This document shows, in pieces, positions 1-6,420 of a DNA stretch of 6,676 nt. The position numbers and the translations under genes were made by a program. Position 1 is the stretch's first letter; the number at the start of each line of letters is the position of its first letter. The notes under the pieces were generated by a model that saw only the letters and a program-made list of their open reading frames with translations, was not told where the DNA came from and did not search any database. Source of the stretch: Moorella sp. UBA4076 (GTDB lineage: Bacteria > Bacillota > DSM-521 > Neomoorellales > Neomoorellaceae); contig DFYS01000091.1 in assembly GCA_002383405.1 (NCBI GenBank), positions 1 through 6,676 of the forward strand, in the 5' to 3' direction.

Positions 1-2369
1 GGACCCTCGGCGTCCACTCCTACCTCTCCTACCTCCGCGACCGGCTCACCCTGTGCAGGGAACTGCTGGCCGACACCGGCAGCGTTTTCGTGCAGATCTC
101 GGATGATAACCTGCACCGCGTCCGGGCGATCATGGACGAGGTGTTCGGGGCGGAAAACTATTGCGCTATGATCTGTTTTCAAAAAACAGGAGGTTTCTCT
201 GCTGACTTATTGAGAAGAAACTTCGACTATGTGTTCTGGTATTCTAAGGCCAAAGACAAACTCAAGTTTCGGAAATTGTTCGAGTCAGGAGCGCCACAGC
301 AGGTTGACGCGCAATTCTTCGATGCTATCGAGCATCCAAACGGATGGGTGGAGATTTTGACGGCCAGTGATTCGTCAAGACTGTTGCGGATAAATCGCGA
401 TGAAAAACTGCTATCTCGAAACCCATTAAACTCCGACGGCTTTGTACAATCGCTTGCATTTGATGTGTTTTTCGAGGGGGAGACATTTTTGCCACCTCCC
501 ACCAGACATTGGACAACAACCGCTGAAGGAGTACAACGGTTGATAAAAGCTAACCGCACAATTAAGAAGGGCAATACACTTAGGTTCCGTCGTTATTGGG
601 AAGATTATCCAGCCTCTGAAATTGGGATTCACTGGACTGATACTGGTACGGGAGGATTTGTTGGCGACCGAAAGGTGTATGTCGTGCAAACAGACTCGCG
701 TGCAATCGAGCGCTGCATGCTGATGACGACCGATCCGGGCGACCTGGTGCTTGACCCGACCTGCGGTTCCGGGACGACGGCGTTTGCGGCGGAGAACTGG
801 GGGCGGCGCTGGATCACCATCGACGTGAGCCGGGTGGCGCTGGCCATCGCGCGGCAGCGGCTGCTGACCGCGAAGTTCGACTATTTCAAGCTGCGGCCGA
901 CCAGCGCGGAGGACGTGCGGCGCAACCCGGACGGCCCGTGGCTGACCGACCCGGCCAAGGAGATCGCCGGCGCCTGCACGTTCGACTGCAAGACCGTGCC
1001 GCACGTGACGCTCAAGTCCATCGCCAACAACCCGGAGATTGACAGCATCTACGCCAGCATGCACCCGGCGATCGAGCAGGCGCTCGCGGCGTTGAACCAG
1101 GCGCTGCGTGCGCATCAGCCTGCGCCGTTTCGCGTGGCTCGTGGCGGGCGCGCCGGACAGTCCGTGGATTGCCGCAAGCCCGAAGGTCAAACGATCAAGC
1201 TCCCTTCGGGTCAGGATGCCCCGGCCGGGGCTCTGTTGGAATGGGAGGTGCCGTTCGAATTTCCCGCCGAATGGCCGCATGAGGCGCGCCAACCCTTTGA
1301 CGAATTCCACGCCGCGCGCCGCGCCGTGCAGAAAGCCACGGACGAGGCCATCGCCCGCCATGCCGAGCAGGAGACGATCTACGACCAGCCCTTCATGGAC
1401 CGCAAGAAGGTGCGTGTGAGCGGGCCATTCACGGTGGAGGCGGTACCGGCGCCGGTGGCCAAGTCGGTGGATGAGATTCTCGAACCGCCCCCGCCGGCGG
1501 CAGATCATTCCATCGCCCGCTCCGGCGAGACGCTGCGCCAGGCAGAATGGTGCGACGAGCTGTTCAGGAACGGCATCCGCGGCAAGAACGGGCAGTATAT
1601 CCGCTTCGCTCGTTTGGAGCTTTTGCCCGGCTGCCGCTGGCTGCACGCCGAGGGGGAGACTAGGCCGAGCGACGAGGGCGCCGATCGTGTGCGCGAAGAA
1701 GCGCCAGCGTACAACCCGATGCGGGTGGTGGTTTCCTTCGGTCCGGAGCACGGGCCGCTGGAACAGCGCCAGGTGGCCCAGGCCATCGAGGAGGCGCAGA
1801 CCCTGGTGCCGAAACCGAAGATCATCGTTTTTGCCGCCTTCCAGTTCGACCCGGAAGCCGCCAAGGACATCGGCGAGACCCACTGGCCGGGCGTGACGCT
1901 GCTTAAGGCGCAGATGAACGCCGACCTCTTGACCGATGACCTCAAGAAGAAGCGTGCCAGCAACGAGTCGTTCTGGCTGATCGGCCAGCCGGACGTGGAA
2001 TTGGAGCGCATCACCGAGGGCGAGGCTAAGGGCAAGCTGCGCGTGTCGGTGCACGGCTTCGATTACTACAACACCAAGACCGGCGGCATCGAATCGGGCG
2101 GCGCGGACAAGATCGCCGTCTGGATGCTGGACACCGACTATGACGGGCGCAGTCTCTATCCAAGCCAGGTTTTCTTCCCGATGGCGGGAGAGAACGAGGG
2201 TTGGGCGCGGCTGGCGAAAAACCTCAAGGCCGAGATCGACGAGGATCAGATCGAGGCGTATCGAGGTACCGTGTCGCTGCTCTTTGAGCCGGGCGAGCAC
2301 AAGCGCATCGCCGTCAAGATCGTGGACGACCGGGGCATCGAAAGCCTCAAGGTAATGGAGGTGGAGTGA
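1..2369 (+). CDS. Type III-like DNA adenine methyltransferase (Mod subunit), 5' truncated by the window edge
   Basis: The protein transfers a methyl group from S-adenosylmethionine to adenine in the recognition site of a type III-like restriction-modification system, and in this family Mod also supplies sequence specificity to Res. The frame is open from the first base (codons begin at base 3; 788 residues visible) and family-like sequence such as HSYLSYLRDRL lies upstream of the GTG at 90, so that GTG is not the start. SAM-binding motif I is DPTCGSGTT at 753-779 (visible residues 251-259), preceded by KVYVVQT. In beta-class enzymes the catalytic DPPY motif lies N-terminal to motif I, so it must fall left of the window. 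Visible residues ~53-233 are the likely target-recognition domain and are unusually AT-rich. About 530 residues follow motif I, including DRKKVRVSGPFTVEAV (~466) and DTDYDGRSLYPS (~710); this tail is far longer than in EcoP15I-type Mod. The stop overlaps the res start by one base. The family is secure; the target site is unknown. Confidence 0.93.
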   Translation, partial: TLGVHSYLSYLRDRLTLCRELLADTGSVFVQISDDNLHRVRAIMDEVFGAENYCAMICFQKTGGFSADLLRRNFDYVFWYSKAKDKLKFRKLFESGAPQQVDAQFFDAIEHPNGWVEILTASDSSRLLRINRDEKLLSRNPLNSDGFVQSLAFDVFFEGETFLPPPTRHWTTTAEGVQRLIKANRTIKKGNTLRFRRYWEDYPASEIGIHWTDTGTGGFVGDRKVYVVQTDSRAIERCMLMTTDPGDLVLDPTCGSGTTAFAAENWGRRWITIDVSRVALAIARQRLLTAKFDYFKLRPTSAEDVRRNPDGPWLTDPAKEIAGACTFDCKTVPHVTLKSIANNPEIDSIYASMHPAIEQALAALNQALRAHQPAPFRVARGGRAGQSVDCRKPEGQTIKLPSGQDAPAGALLEWEVPFEFPAEWPHEARQPFDEFHAARRAVQKATDEAIARHAEQETIYDQPFMDRKKVRVSGPFTVEAVPAPVAKSVDEILEPPPPAADHSIARSGETLRQAEWCDELFRNGIRGKNGQYIRFARLELLPGCRWLHAEGETRPSDEGADRVREEAPAYNPMRVVVSFGPEHGPLEQRQVAQAIEEAQTLVPKPKIIVFAAFQFDPEAAKDIGETHWPGVTLLKAQMNADLLTDDLKKKRASNESFWLIGQPDVELERITEGEAKGKLRVSVHGFDYYNTKTGGIESGGADKIAVWMLDTDYDGRSLYPSQVFFPMAGENEGWARLAKNLKAEIDEDQIEAYRGTVSLLFEPGEHKRIAVKIVDDRGIESLKVMEVE
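2357..2364 (+). promoter_or_regulatory. Ribosome-binding site of the restriction gene
   Basis: GGAGGTGG lies inside the last codons of mod. Its GGAGG core ends 7 nt before the ATG at 2369 but only 4 nt before an in-frame GTG at 2366. The spacing favours ATG 2369, whose first base is also the last base of the mod stop TGA (TGATG). Translation of res is therefore probably coupled to mod. Confidence 0.65.
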
Positions 2370-5188
2370 TGGCCCGCACTACCATAGACCGCCTCATCAT
2401 CAACTCGCCATATGTGGAGCCAAAATGTCACTGGCGCTATGATCGGGAGACGCGAACGTTCGATCGGGTCGAAGGCCGTCGCCCGGCGGGATACGTTATG
2501 GCGACACCCGGCTCGAAAGCGTTCGATGACCCGGGCATCTTTGTCGAGATTCCACTGGTCAATCAGATCCGCTCGCGCGTCAAGGCGTGGCGTGAGGCGG
2601 GCTATCCGGGCGTGACCAGTGTCACCAAACGCCTGTTGGAATACTGGCGCGACCCCGAGGAGTTCGATGCGCGGCGTTTTTTCTTTTGCCAGCTAGAGTC
2701 GGTGGAAACGCTCATTTGGCTCACAGAGGCGCCCGCCGCGGAGCGCGTCGGTATCGAGATACCCGGTGACGGCGGCGGCTTTGAGCGGCAGTGCTGCAAG
2801 ATGGCCACCGGCACCGGCAAGACCATTGTGATGGCGATGGTGGTCGCCTGGCATGTCCTCAACAAGGTTGCTAACCCGCAGGATGCGCGCTTCTCGAAGA
2901 ACGTCCTGGTTATCGCGCCGGGGCTGACCGTCAAGAAGCGGCTGGGGGTGCTTTATCCGGCCGCGGAAGACAACTACTACGAAGCCTTCAACATCGTGCC
3001 CTCTGCCCTACTCGATAAGCTGCGGCAGGGCAAGGTGCTCGTGCGCAACTGGCACGCGCTGGCCTGGGAGAGCGAAGAGCAGCTTAAGAAACGGAGGAGT
3101 GTGGACAAGCGCGGCGTCAAGAGCGACGAAGCCTACACCCGTGAAGTGCTCGGCGAGATGGCGAATGCCCGCAATACCCTGGTCATCAACGATGAGGCGC
3201 ACCACGCCTGGCGGGTGAACTGGGAGGCGGAAGGCAAGTACCTGCGCCAACGCGATCATAAGGACAGCGCCGAGGAGGCGACGGTGTGGATCGGCGGGCT
3301 CGACCGCCTCCACCGTTCGCGCGGCATCTTGAAATGTTACGACTTCTCGGCCACGCCTTTTGCGCCCTCAGGTAAGAAGAGCAGCGATGAGGCGCTGTTC
3401 GGTTGGATCGTGAGCGACTTTGGCCTGAACGATGCCATCGAGTCAGGGCTGGTCAAGACCCCGCGCGTAGTAGTGCGCGACGACGCAGTGCCTGACGCCA
3501 ATACTTACAAGTCGCGGCTTTATCACATTTACAACGACCTGGAGGTGAAGGACGATCTGAATCGGCGTGCCCATCCTGAGGAGCCCCTGCCCGACTTAGT
3601 GCTGAACGCCTACGACCTGCTGGGTTACGACTGGCGTGAGACCTGGAAGGGATGGCGCGATGCCGGGCTGGTCACCCCGCCGGTGATGATCACCGTGTGC
3701 AACCGCACCGAGACCGCCGCCCGGGTCAAGCACGCCTTTGATACGCGGCATATCCACATAGACGAACTTTGTGACCCTGAGCACACCCTGCATATCGATT
3801 CTAAGGTGCTGGAGCAGGCAGAAGCTCAGGAAGAACCCGCTGCGCCTGGGGATGCGCCGGACGAGAGCGACGTTGCGGTGGAAGAGGACTCGCCGGTCGA
3901 GCGCAAACTAACTAAGTCTGAACAGGCGGAACTGCTGCGTCGGATCGTGGATACGGTAGGCAAATTGGGCCAACCTGGCGAGAAGATCCAGAACGTGATA
4001 TCAGTGGGCATGCTCAGCGAAGGCTGGGATGCGAAGACGGTGACGCATATCATGGGGCTGAGGGCCTTCACGTCACAGCTCCTGTGCGAACAGGTGGTGG
4101 GGCGGGGGTTACGACGTATGTACTATGAGGTGAAACCGGAGACGGGCCTTCTCGAGCCGGAGTACGTCAACATCTTCGGCGTGCCCTTCACCTTTCTGCC
4201 GCACGAGGATTCTGGAGGCGGTCCGCCGCCGCCCCCGACCCCCAAGACCGCGGTCGAACCAGACCCGGCCAAGGCGCAGTTCGAGATCTGCTGGCCCAAC
4301 GTCGTGCGCATTGACCGCGTCTTCCAGCCTACGCTGACGCTGGACTGGTCGCAAGTCAAGACCCTGGAACTGAACGCCGCACAGACGGCGCAGGTGGCAG
4401 AACTTGCGCCCATCCTCGAAGGCAAGCCAGACGTCACCAAAATCGAGCGCATCGAGCTAGAGCGGCTGGCGCGGGAGTTCCGCGTCCAGCGCATCATCTT
4501 CGAGACGGCGCGGGACGTGTTCGACCAGATGAAGCACTCCTGGCACGGCAGCCGCGAAATCCTGCTGGCGCAGCTAGTGCGGATCGTCGAGCAATTCATC
4601 CGTTCTGACCGGATTGCCATCTTCCCGCCGCTCTTCTATCAAGACGAGCTTCGTCGGCGGCTGATCATCATGCTGAACATGTCGCGGGTCGTGCAGCATG
4701 TCTGGGAAGCCGTGAGGCAGGAGAACGCCGAGCGTCTGGTACCTGTCTTCGACCGCGATCACCCCATCCGCTCAACGGCCGAGATGCGCACCTGGTACAC
4801 GGGTAAGCCTTGCGAGCGGACGCGCCGCTCGCACATCAACGTCTGTGTGTACGACAGCACCTGGGAAGCCTCGGATGCCTACGTGCTCGATACTAGCGAC
4901 GAGGTGGCTGCCTGGGCGAAGAACGACCACCTCAGTTTTGAAATTCTTTACATTTATCGCGGCGTCGTACGGAAATATCGTCCCGACTTTCTAATACGGC
5001 TCAAGAGCGGCTATATGCTCGTAATGGAAACGAAAGGGCAGGACACCGAGCAGGACCGCGTGAAACGGCGTTATCTCGATGAATGGATCCAGGCCGTGAA
5101 TGCGCACGGTGGGTTTGGTCGGTGGGCGGCGGTGGTGGCGAAAAATCCGGGGGAAATACGTGACATCCTGATGCAAGTACAGCAGTGA
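2369..5188 (+). CDS. Type III-like restriction endonuclease (Res subunit): SF2 helicase with PD-ExK nuclease
   Basis: A 939-residue ATP-dependent restriction subunit that with Mod recognises unmethylated sites, moves along DNA using ATP and cleaves. Motifs in order: Walker A MATGTGKT at residues 145-152; DEAH box at 275-278 within VINDEAHHAW; motif III SAT at 327-329 (DFSATPF); SEGWDA at about 550; arginine-finger motif QVVGRGLRR at 575-583. The C-terminal nuclease signature is YRPDF with D873, followed by E887-T-K889 in METKG, a PD-x13-ExK arrangement. An acidic, low-complexity linker lies around 480-515 and a glycine/proline-rich stretch (GGGPPPPPTP) around 616-626. From memory it resembles the NCBI 'BPTD_3080 family' restriction endonucleases, starting MARTTIDRLIINSPY; that subfamily assignment is recollection, not a search result. 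All catalytic motifs are intact. The start overlaps the mod stop by one base. Confidence 0.95.
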   Translation: MARTTIDRLIINSPYVEPKCHWRYDRETRTFDRVEGRRPAGYVMATPGSKAFDDPGIFVEIPLVNQIRSRVKAWREAGYPGVTSVTKRLLEYWRDPEEFDARRFFFCQLESVETLIWLTEAPAAERVGIEIPGDGGGFERQCCKMATGTGKTIVMAMVVAWHVLNKVANPQDARFSKNVLVIAPGLTVKKRLGVLYPAAEDNYYEAFNIVPSALLDKLRQGKVLVRNWHALAWESEEQLKKRRSVDKRGVKSDEAYTREVLGEMANARNTLVINDEAHHAWRVNWEAEGKYLRQRDHKDSAEEATVWIGGLDRLHRSRGILKCYDFSATPFAPSGKKSSDEALFGWIVSDFGLNDAIESGLVKTPRVVVRDDAVPDANTYKSRLYHIYNDLEVKDDLNRRAHPEEPLPDLVLNAYDLLGYDWRETWKGWRDAGLVTPPVMITVCNRTETAARVKHAFDTRHIHIDELCDPEHTLHIDSKVLEQAEAQEEPAAPGDAPDESDVAVEEDSPVERKLTKSEQAELLRRIVDTVGKLGQPGEKIQNVISVGMLSEGWDAKTVTHIMGLRAFTSQLLCEQVVGRGLRRMYYEVKPETGLLEPEYVNIFGVPFTFLPHEDSGGGPPPPPTPKTAVEPDPAKAQFEICWPNVVRIDRVFQPTLTLDWSQVKTLELNAAQTAQVAELAPILEGKPDVTKIERIELERLAREFRVQRIIFETARDVFDQMKHSWHGSREILLAQLVRIVEQFIRSDRIAIFPPLFYQDELRRRLIIMLNMSRVVQHVWEAVRQENAERLVPVFDRDHPIRSTAEMRTWYTGKPCERTRRSHINVCVYDSTWEASDAYVLDTSDEVAAWAKNDHLSFEILYIYRGVVRKYRPDFLIRLKSGYMLVMETKGQDTEQDRVKRRYLDEWIQAVNAHGGFGRWAAVVAKNPGEIRDILMQVQQ

Positions 5189-5474
5189 GGACAAATTGGT
5201 ACAGTCCTTGCAGCGCAGAGACTAACAACCGTTTGGAACAAACGATTCGCCGTGACCCGCGCAGGTGGTACAGCCCCAAGCAACGGACACCGGCGTCCGC
5301 GGACGAAACCAACCCGAACAAGCTGCACGACCTTCGCTGGCTGACCGATACGGTATTCGCACTGACCTACAGCGAACCCTGGCAGCGCGAGGTAGCCAGT
5401 ACGATTTCATCGACGGCTTAGACCGGCAGCTGCGCGACGCCGTGCCCTACTTCGAAAGGCGACTGGAGGTTTAG
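5185..5474 (+). pseudogene. Possible third RM-operon gene, frameshifted; unrecognised product
   Basis: A GTG at 5185 overlaps the res stop (GTGA), the layout of a translationally coupled gene. Frame 1 from here reads plausible protein through LRWLTDTVFALTYSEPWQREV and stops at 5419-5421. A different frame continues with QYDFIDGLDRQLRDAVPYFE and stops at 5472-5474. Codons on both sides are rich in G/C at the third position (for example CTG ACC GAT ACG, then GAC GCC GTG CCC TAC TTC), so I infer one ~96-residue frame broken by loss of one base near 5390-5400. The N-terminal part contains WYSP twice, from near-repeat DNA at 5197-5207 and 5266-5276 (TGGTACAGTCC / TGGTACAGCCC). I do not recognise the family. 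It could also be the stump of a longer gene, a sequencing error, or chance open frame. Confidence 0.4.
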
Positions 5475-5523
5475 ACGATTAAGCCATGGTCTTATACATG
5501 AGCCGGCGCATTGACCTCCTGAT

Positions 5524-5553
5524 TTGTAGGACACAGAGTTAAGAGTGTATAAT
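5524..5553 (+). promoter_or_regulatory. Putative transposase promoter in the IS left end
   Basis: A perfect -10 hexamer TATAAT at 5548-5553 is preceded, with an 18-nt spacer, by a weak -35 TTGTAG at 5524-5529. Transcription would begin around 5560, just before the orfA ribosome-binding site AGGAGG (5561-5566). Such a start would leave out the left arm of the inverted repeat GGACACA (5529-5535) / TGTGTCC (5570-5576). Confidence 0.4.
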
Positions 5554-5680
5554 CAGAGTAAGGAGGCGTTGTGTCCATGGGGGATTTCAGACGAAAATAC
5601 GAGGAAGGATTCAAGCAAAATGCCGTCGAACTATGCCGCACCAGTGGCAAAACTACCAGCCAGATTGCCTGGGACCTGGT
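5526..5680 (+). mobile_element. Left-end fragment of an IS3-family-like insertion sequence
   Basis: The fragment starts with TGTAGGACACAG, a TG-initiated terminus of IS3-family type, followed by a promoter, a strong ribosome-binding site and the first third of an OrfA-like transposase. Similarity to OrfA stops at about 5680, and no OrfB/DDE integrase domain or right end is seen in the window. The left boundary at 5526 is inferred from the TG terminus. The fragment lies at the change from the ~63% GC restriction block to the ~50-55% GC thiamin block, so it may be debris from the rearrangement that joined them. It cannot transpose on its own. Confidence 0.6.
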
Positions 5681-5789
5681 GAAGGGCTTTGGCGCTGGCT
5701 CCGGGCTTAAGCCGGCCCCTGGCTGGCATTTTAAAAATACAGCTGTTCGGGCCGCGGTATACCTTTACAAAGTTCAGCCCGCGGTTTAA
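5571..5789 (+). pseudogene. Truncated IS3-family transposase OrfA (N-terminal fragment)
   Basis: From GTG 5571 (or ATG 5577) the frame encodes FRRKYEEGFKQNAVELCRTS followed by GKTTSQIAWDL. This is the usual start of HTH_Tnp_1-type OrfA, the DNA-binding half of IS3 transposases, where a helix-turn-helix binds the element ends. Family members normally continue DLGI-x-xx-LxxW; here the match ends at DL (about base 5680) and the frame runs on through unrelated residues to a stop at 5789. Full OrfA is roughly 90-100 residues, and only about 36 are recognisable. AGGAGG at 5561-5566 is 4 nt from GTG and 10 nt from ATG, so either start is possible. The remainder (5680-5789) shows no transposase similarity and partly overlaps the thi promoter. 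Confidence 0.72.
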
Positions 5790-5792
5790 AAT
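5764..5792 (+). promoter_or_regulatory. Promoter of the riboswitch-thiS transcript
   Basis: TTTACA (5764-5769) and TAAAAT (5787-5792) each match the sigma-70/sigma-A consensus at 5 of 6 positions and are separated by exactly 17 nt. The predicted start, around 5799-5800, leaves a short lead into the TPP aptamer that begins at 5812. The spacer contains the palindromic CCGCGG, with a second copy just upstream of the -35 box (within GGGCCGCGG). Confidence 0.6.
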
Positions 5793-5811
5793 AGGATTAA
5801 CAACAAAATAG

Positions 5812-5904
5812 ATCATTGATAGGGGTGCCGCAAGGCTGAGAAGGCTGCTCAAGCCTAACCCTTTGAACCTGATGTGGGTAATGCCACCGTAGGGAAGTAA
5901 TGAT
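5812..5904 (+). ncRNA. TPP riboswitch aptamer (THI element)
   Basis: This RNA binds thiamin pyrophosphate and controls thiamin genes downstream. All hallmark blocks occur in order: GGGGTGCC (5822-5829), CTGAGA (5836-5841), GAACCTGAT (5865-5873), GGGTAATGCC (5876-5885) and CGTAGGGAA (5888-5896). Pairings that can be drawn by hand: P1 ATCATT (5812-5817) with AATGAT (5899-5904); P2 GGGT (5823-5826) with ACCC (5858-5861); a P3 hairpin AGGCT (5842-5846) with AGCCT (5852-5856); and GTGG (5874-5877) with CCAC (5884-5887). It lies behind a good promoter and ahead of a terminator and thiS, the expected place for feedback control by the pathway's end product. Confidence 0.96.
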
Positions 5905-5925
5905 GATTGAAGTGCGAACTAAATC

Positions 5926-5975
5926 GGAGCTTCCACCGGGTACGCTTGTGTATGCGGGAGGAAGCTCCTATTTTT
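5926..5975 (+). terminator. Riboswitch expression-platform terminator hairpin
   Basis: A perfect 9-bp inverted repeat, GGAGCTTCC (5926-5934) and GGAAGCTCC (5960-5968), encloses a 25-nt loop and is followed by TATTTTT (5969-5975), the form of an intrinsic terminator. The left arm can instead pair with the 3' edge of the aptamer: GGAAG (5893-5897) with CTTCC (5930-5934), extended by CCG (5887-5889) with CGG (5937-5939). That would form an antiterminator when TPP is absent. With TPP bound, the 3' strand is held in the aptamer and the terminator folds. The hairpin is seen directly; the switch mechanism is inferred. The loop is longer than usual. Confidence 0.7.
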
Positions 5976-6219
5976 GCCCTACAGGACATAAGGCAAGCTC
6001 GATCAGGAGGCCCAAAACCTGTTGGACCAAGCGAGATTTCTCTATACAGGACACAGGGCAAGGGCTGGCCTGTAGCCACATCAACATTGCCGACGAAAAC
6101 AGCTGGCGACTGGTGATACAGGACACAATCGCAGGGGTATCCCGGAGCAGCTCTGCGCAGGCAAAATCTGGTACAAACACCGGCTGGATGTTCACCAACT
6201 ACCAGGGGGGGTAAGGCGG
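5976..6219 (+). other. Gap between riboswitch terminator and thiS with no convincing gene
   Basis: This ~244-nt stretch separates the terminator from thiS. A frame is open from ATG 5900 to a stop at 6214 (104 residues), but it begins inside the aptamer, runs through the terminator hairpin, has mixed third-position use and matches no family I know, so I do not call it a gene. The region holds three copies of a TACAGGACA(C/T)A repeat and several small potential hairpins, for example TACAGG (6045-6050) with CCTGTA (6069-6074). It may be a long untranslated leader, a decayed gene, or part of a small repeat. Confidence 0.4.
5980..6127 (+). repeat. Three direct copies of TACAGGACA(C/T)A upstream of thiS
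   Basis: Copies lie at 5980-5990 (TACAGGACATA), 6045-6055 and 6117-6127 (both TACAGGACACA), with start-to-start distances of 65 and 72 nt. Copies 1 and 2 agree over a longer stretch, ACAGGACATAAGGCAAG versus ACAGGACACAGGGCAAG (15 of 17). Copies 2 and 3 share 12 identical bases (ATACAGGACACA). The core also resembles the IS left end at 5526-5537 (TGTAGGACACAG) in the same orientation. Function unknown. Confidence 0.5.
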
Positions 6220-6420
6220 GTGCAAATACTTATAAACGGCAGAATGGAACAAGTACCTGCGGGTACAACCGTGGCGCAGCTGTTGCATACCAAAAAAATT
6301 ACCGCTGCGGCTGCTGTGGTAGCCATCAATGATGAAGTAGTAGAGCGGGAGACCTGGTCTGATCGTGCAGTCAGCGAGGGGGACCAGGTGGAGGTTATCA
6401 GAATCGTCGGTGGCGGGTAA
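6220..6420 (+). CDS. thiS: ThiS, sulfur carrier protein for thiamin thiazole synthesis
   Basis: A 66-residue ubiquitin-fold (beta-grasp) protein. Family knowledge: ThiF adenylates the C-terminal glycine, sulfur is loaded as a thiocarboxylate, and ThiG uses it to build the thiazole ring in the cytoplasm. The sequence shows the expected MQILINGRMEQVPAGTTVAQLL start (central residues omitted from further quotation), a middle VVAINDEVVE segment, and EGDQVEVIRIVGGG ending in the essential Gly-Gly. Length is typical of ThiS. The start is GTG 6220, preceded by a G-rich purine tract (6204-6211) and TAAGG (6212-6216). It is the first convincing gene after the TPP riboswitch, so feedback repression by TPP is expected. 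MoaD has the same fold and C-terminus, but the riboswitch and the INGR/INDEVV pattern favour ThiS. thiG, thiH and thiF are not seen downstream within the window. Confidence 0.92.
   Translation: MQILINGRMEQVPAGTTVAQLLHTKKITAAAAVVAINDEVVERETWSDRAVSEGDQVEVIRIVGGG

Noticed and set aside
90..92. GTG 90 as the start of the methyltransferase
   Set aside because: The frame is open to the left edge and encodes family-like sequence upstream of it. The catalytic DPPY motif must also lie further upstream, so the gene is simply cut by the window.
426..2300. A 624-residue open frame on the minus strand opposite mod
   Set aside because: It lies antisense to a clear methyltransferase with motif I. GC-rich coding DNA commonly leaves the opposite strand open, and the translation is rich in Arg, Leu, His and Gly with no recognisable domain.
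5230..5244. Hairpin CGTTT-GGAAC-AAACG after res as a transcription terminator
   Set aside because: The stem is only 5 bp and AT-rich, with no following T-tract, and it lies inside the candidate third gene.
5631..5852. A minus-strand frame of 73 residues across the IS stump and thi promoter
   Set aside because: It overlaps the better-supported OrfA fragment, the promoter and the riboswitch, and has no recognisable domain.
5900..6214. A 104-residue open frame between the riboswitch and thiS
   Set aside because: It starts within the aptamer P1 strand, crosses the terminator hairpin, has no family resemblance and shows mixed codon use. Its repeated IQDT residues come from the DNA repeat. Kept only as a described region.
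5976..6219. A CRISPR array built on the TACAGGACA repeats
   Set aside because: The repeats are only 11-17 nt, unevenly spaced (65 and 72 nt) and just three in number, with no cas genes.
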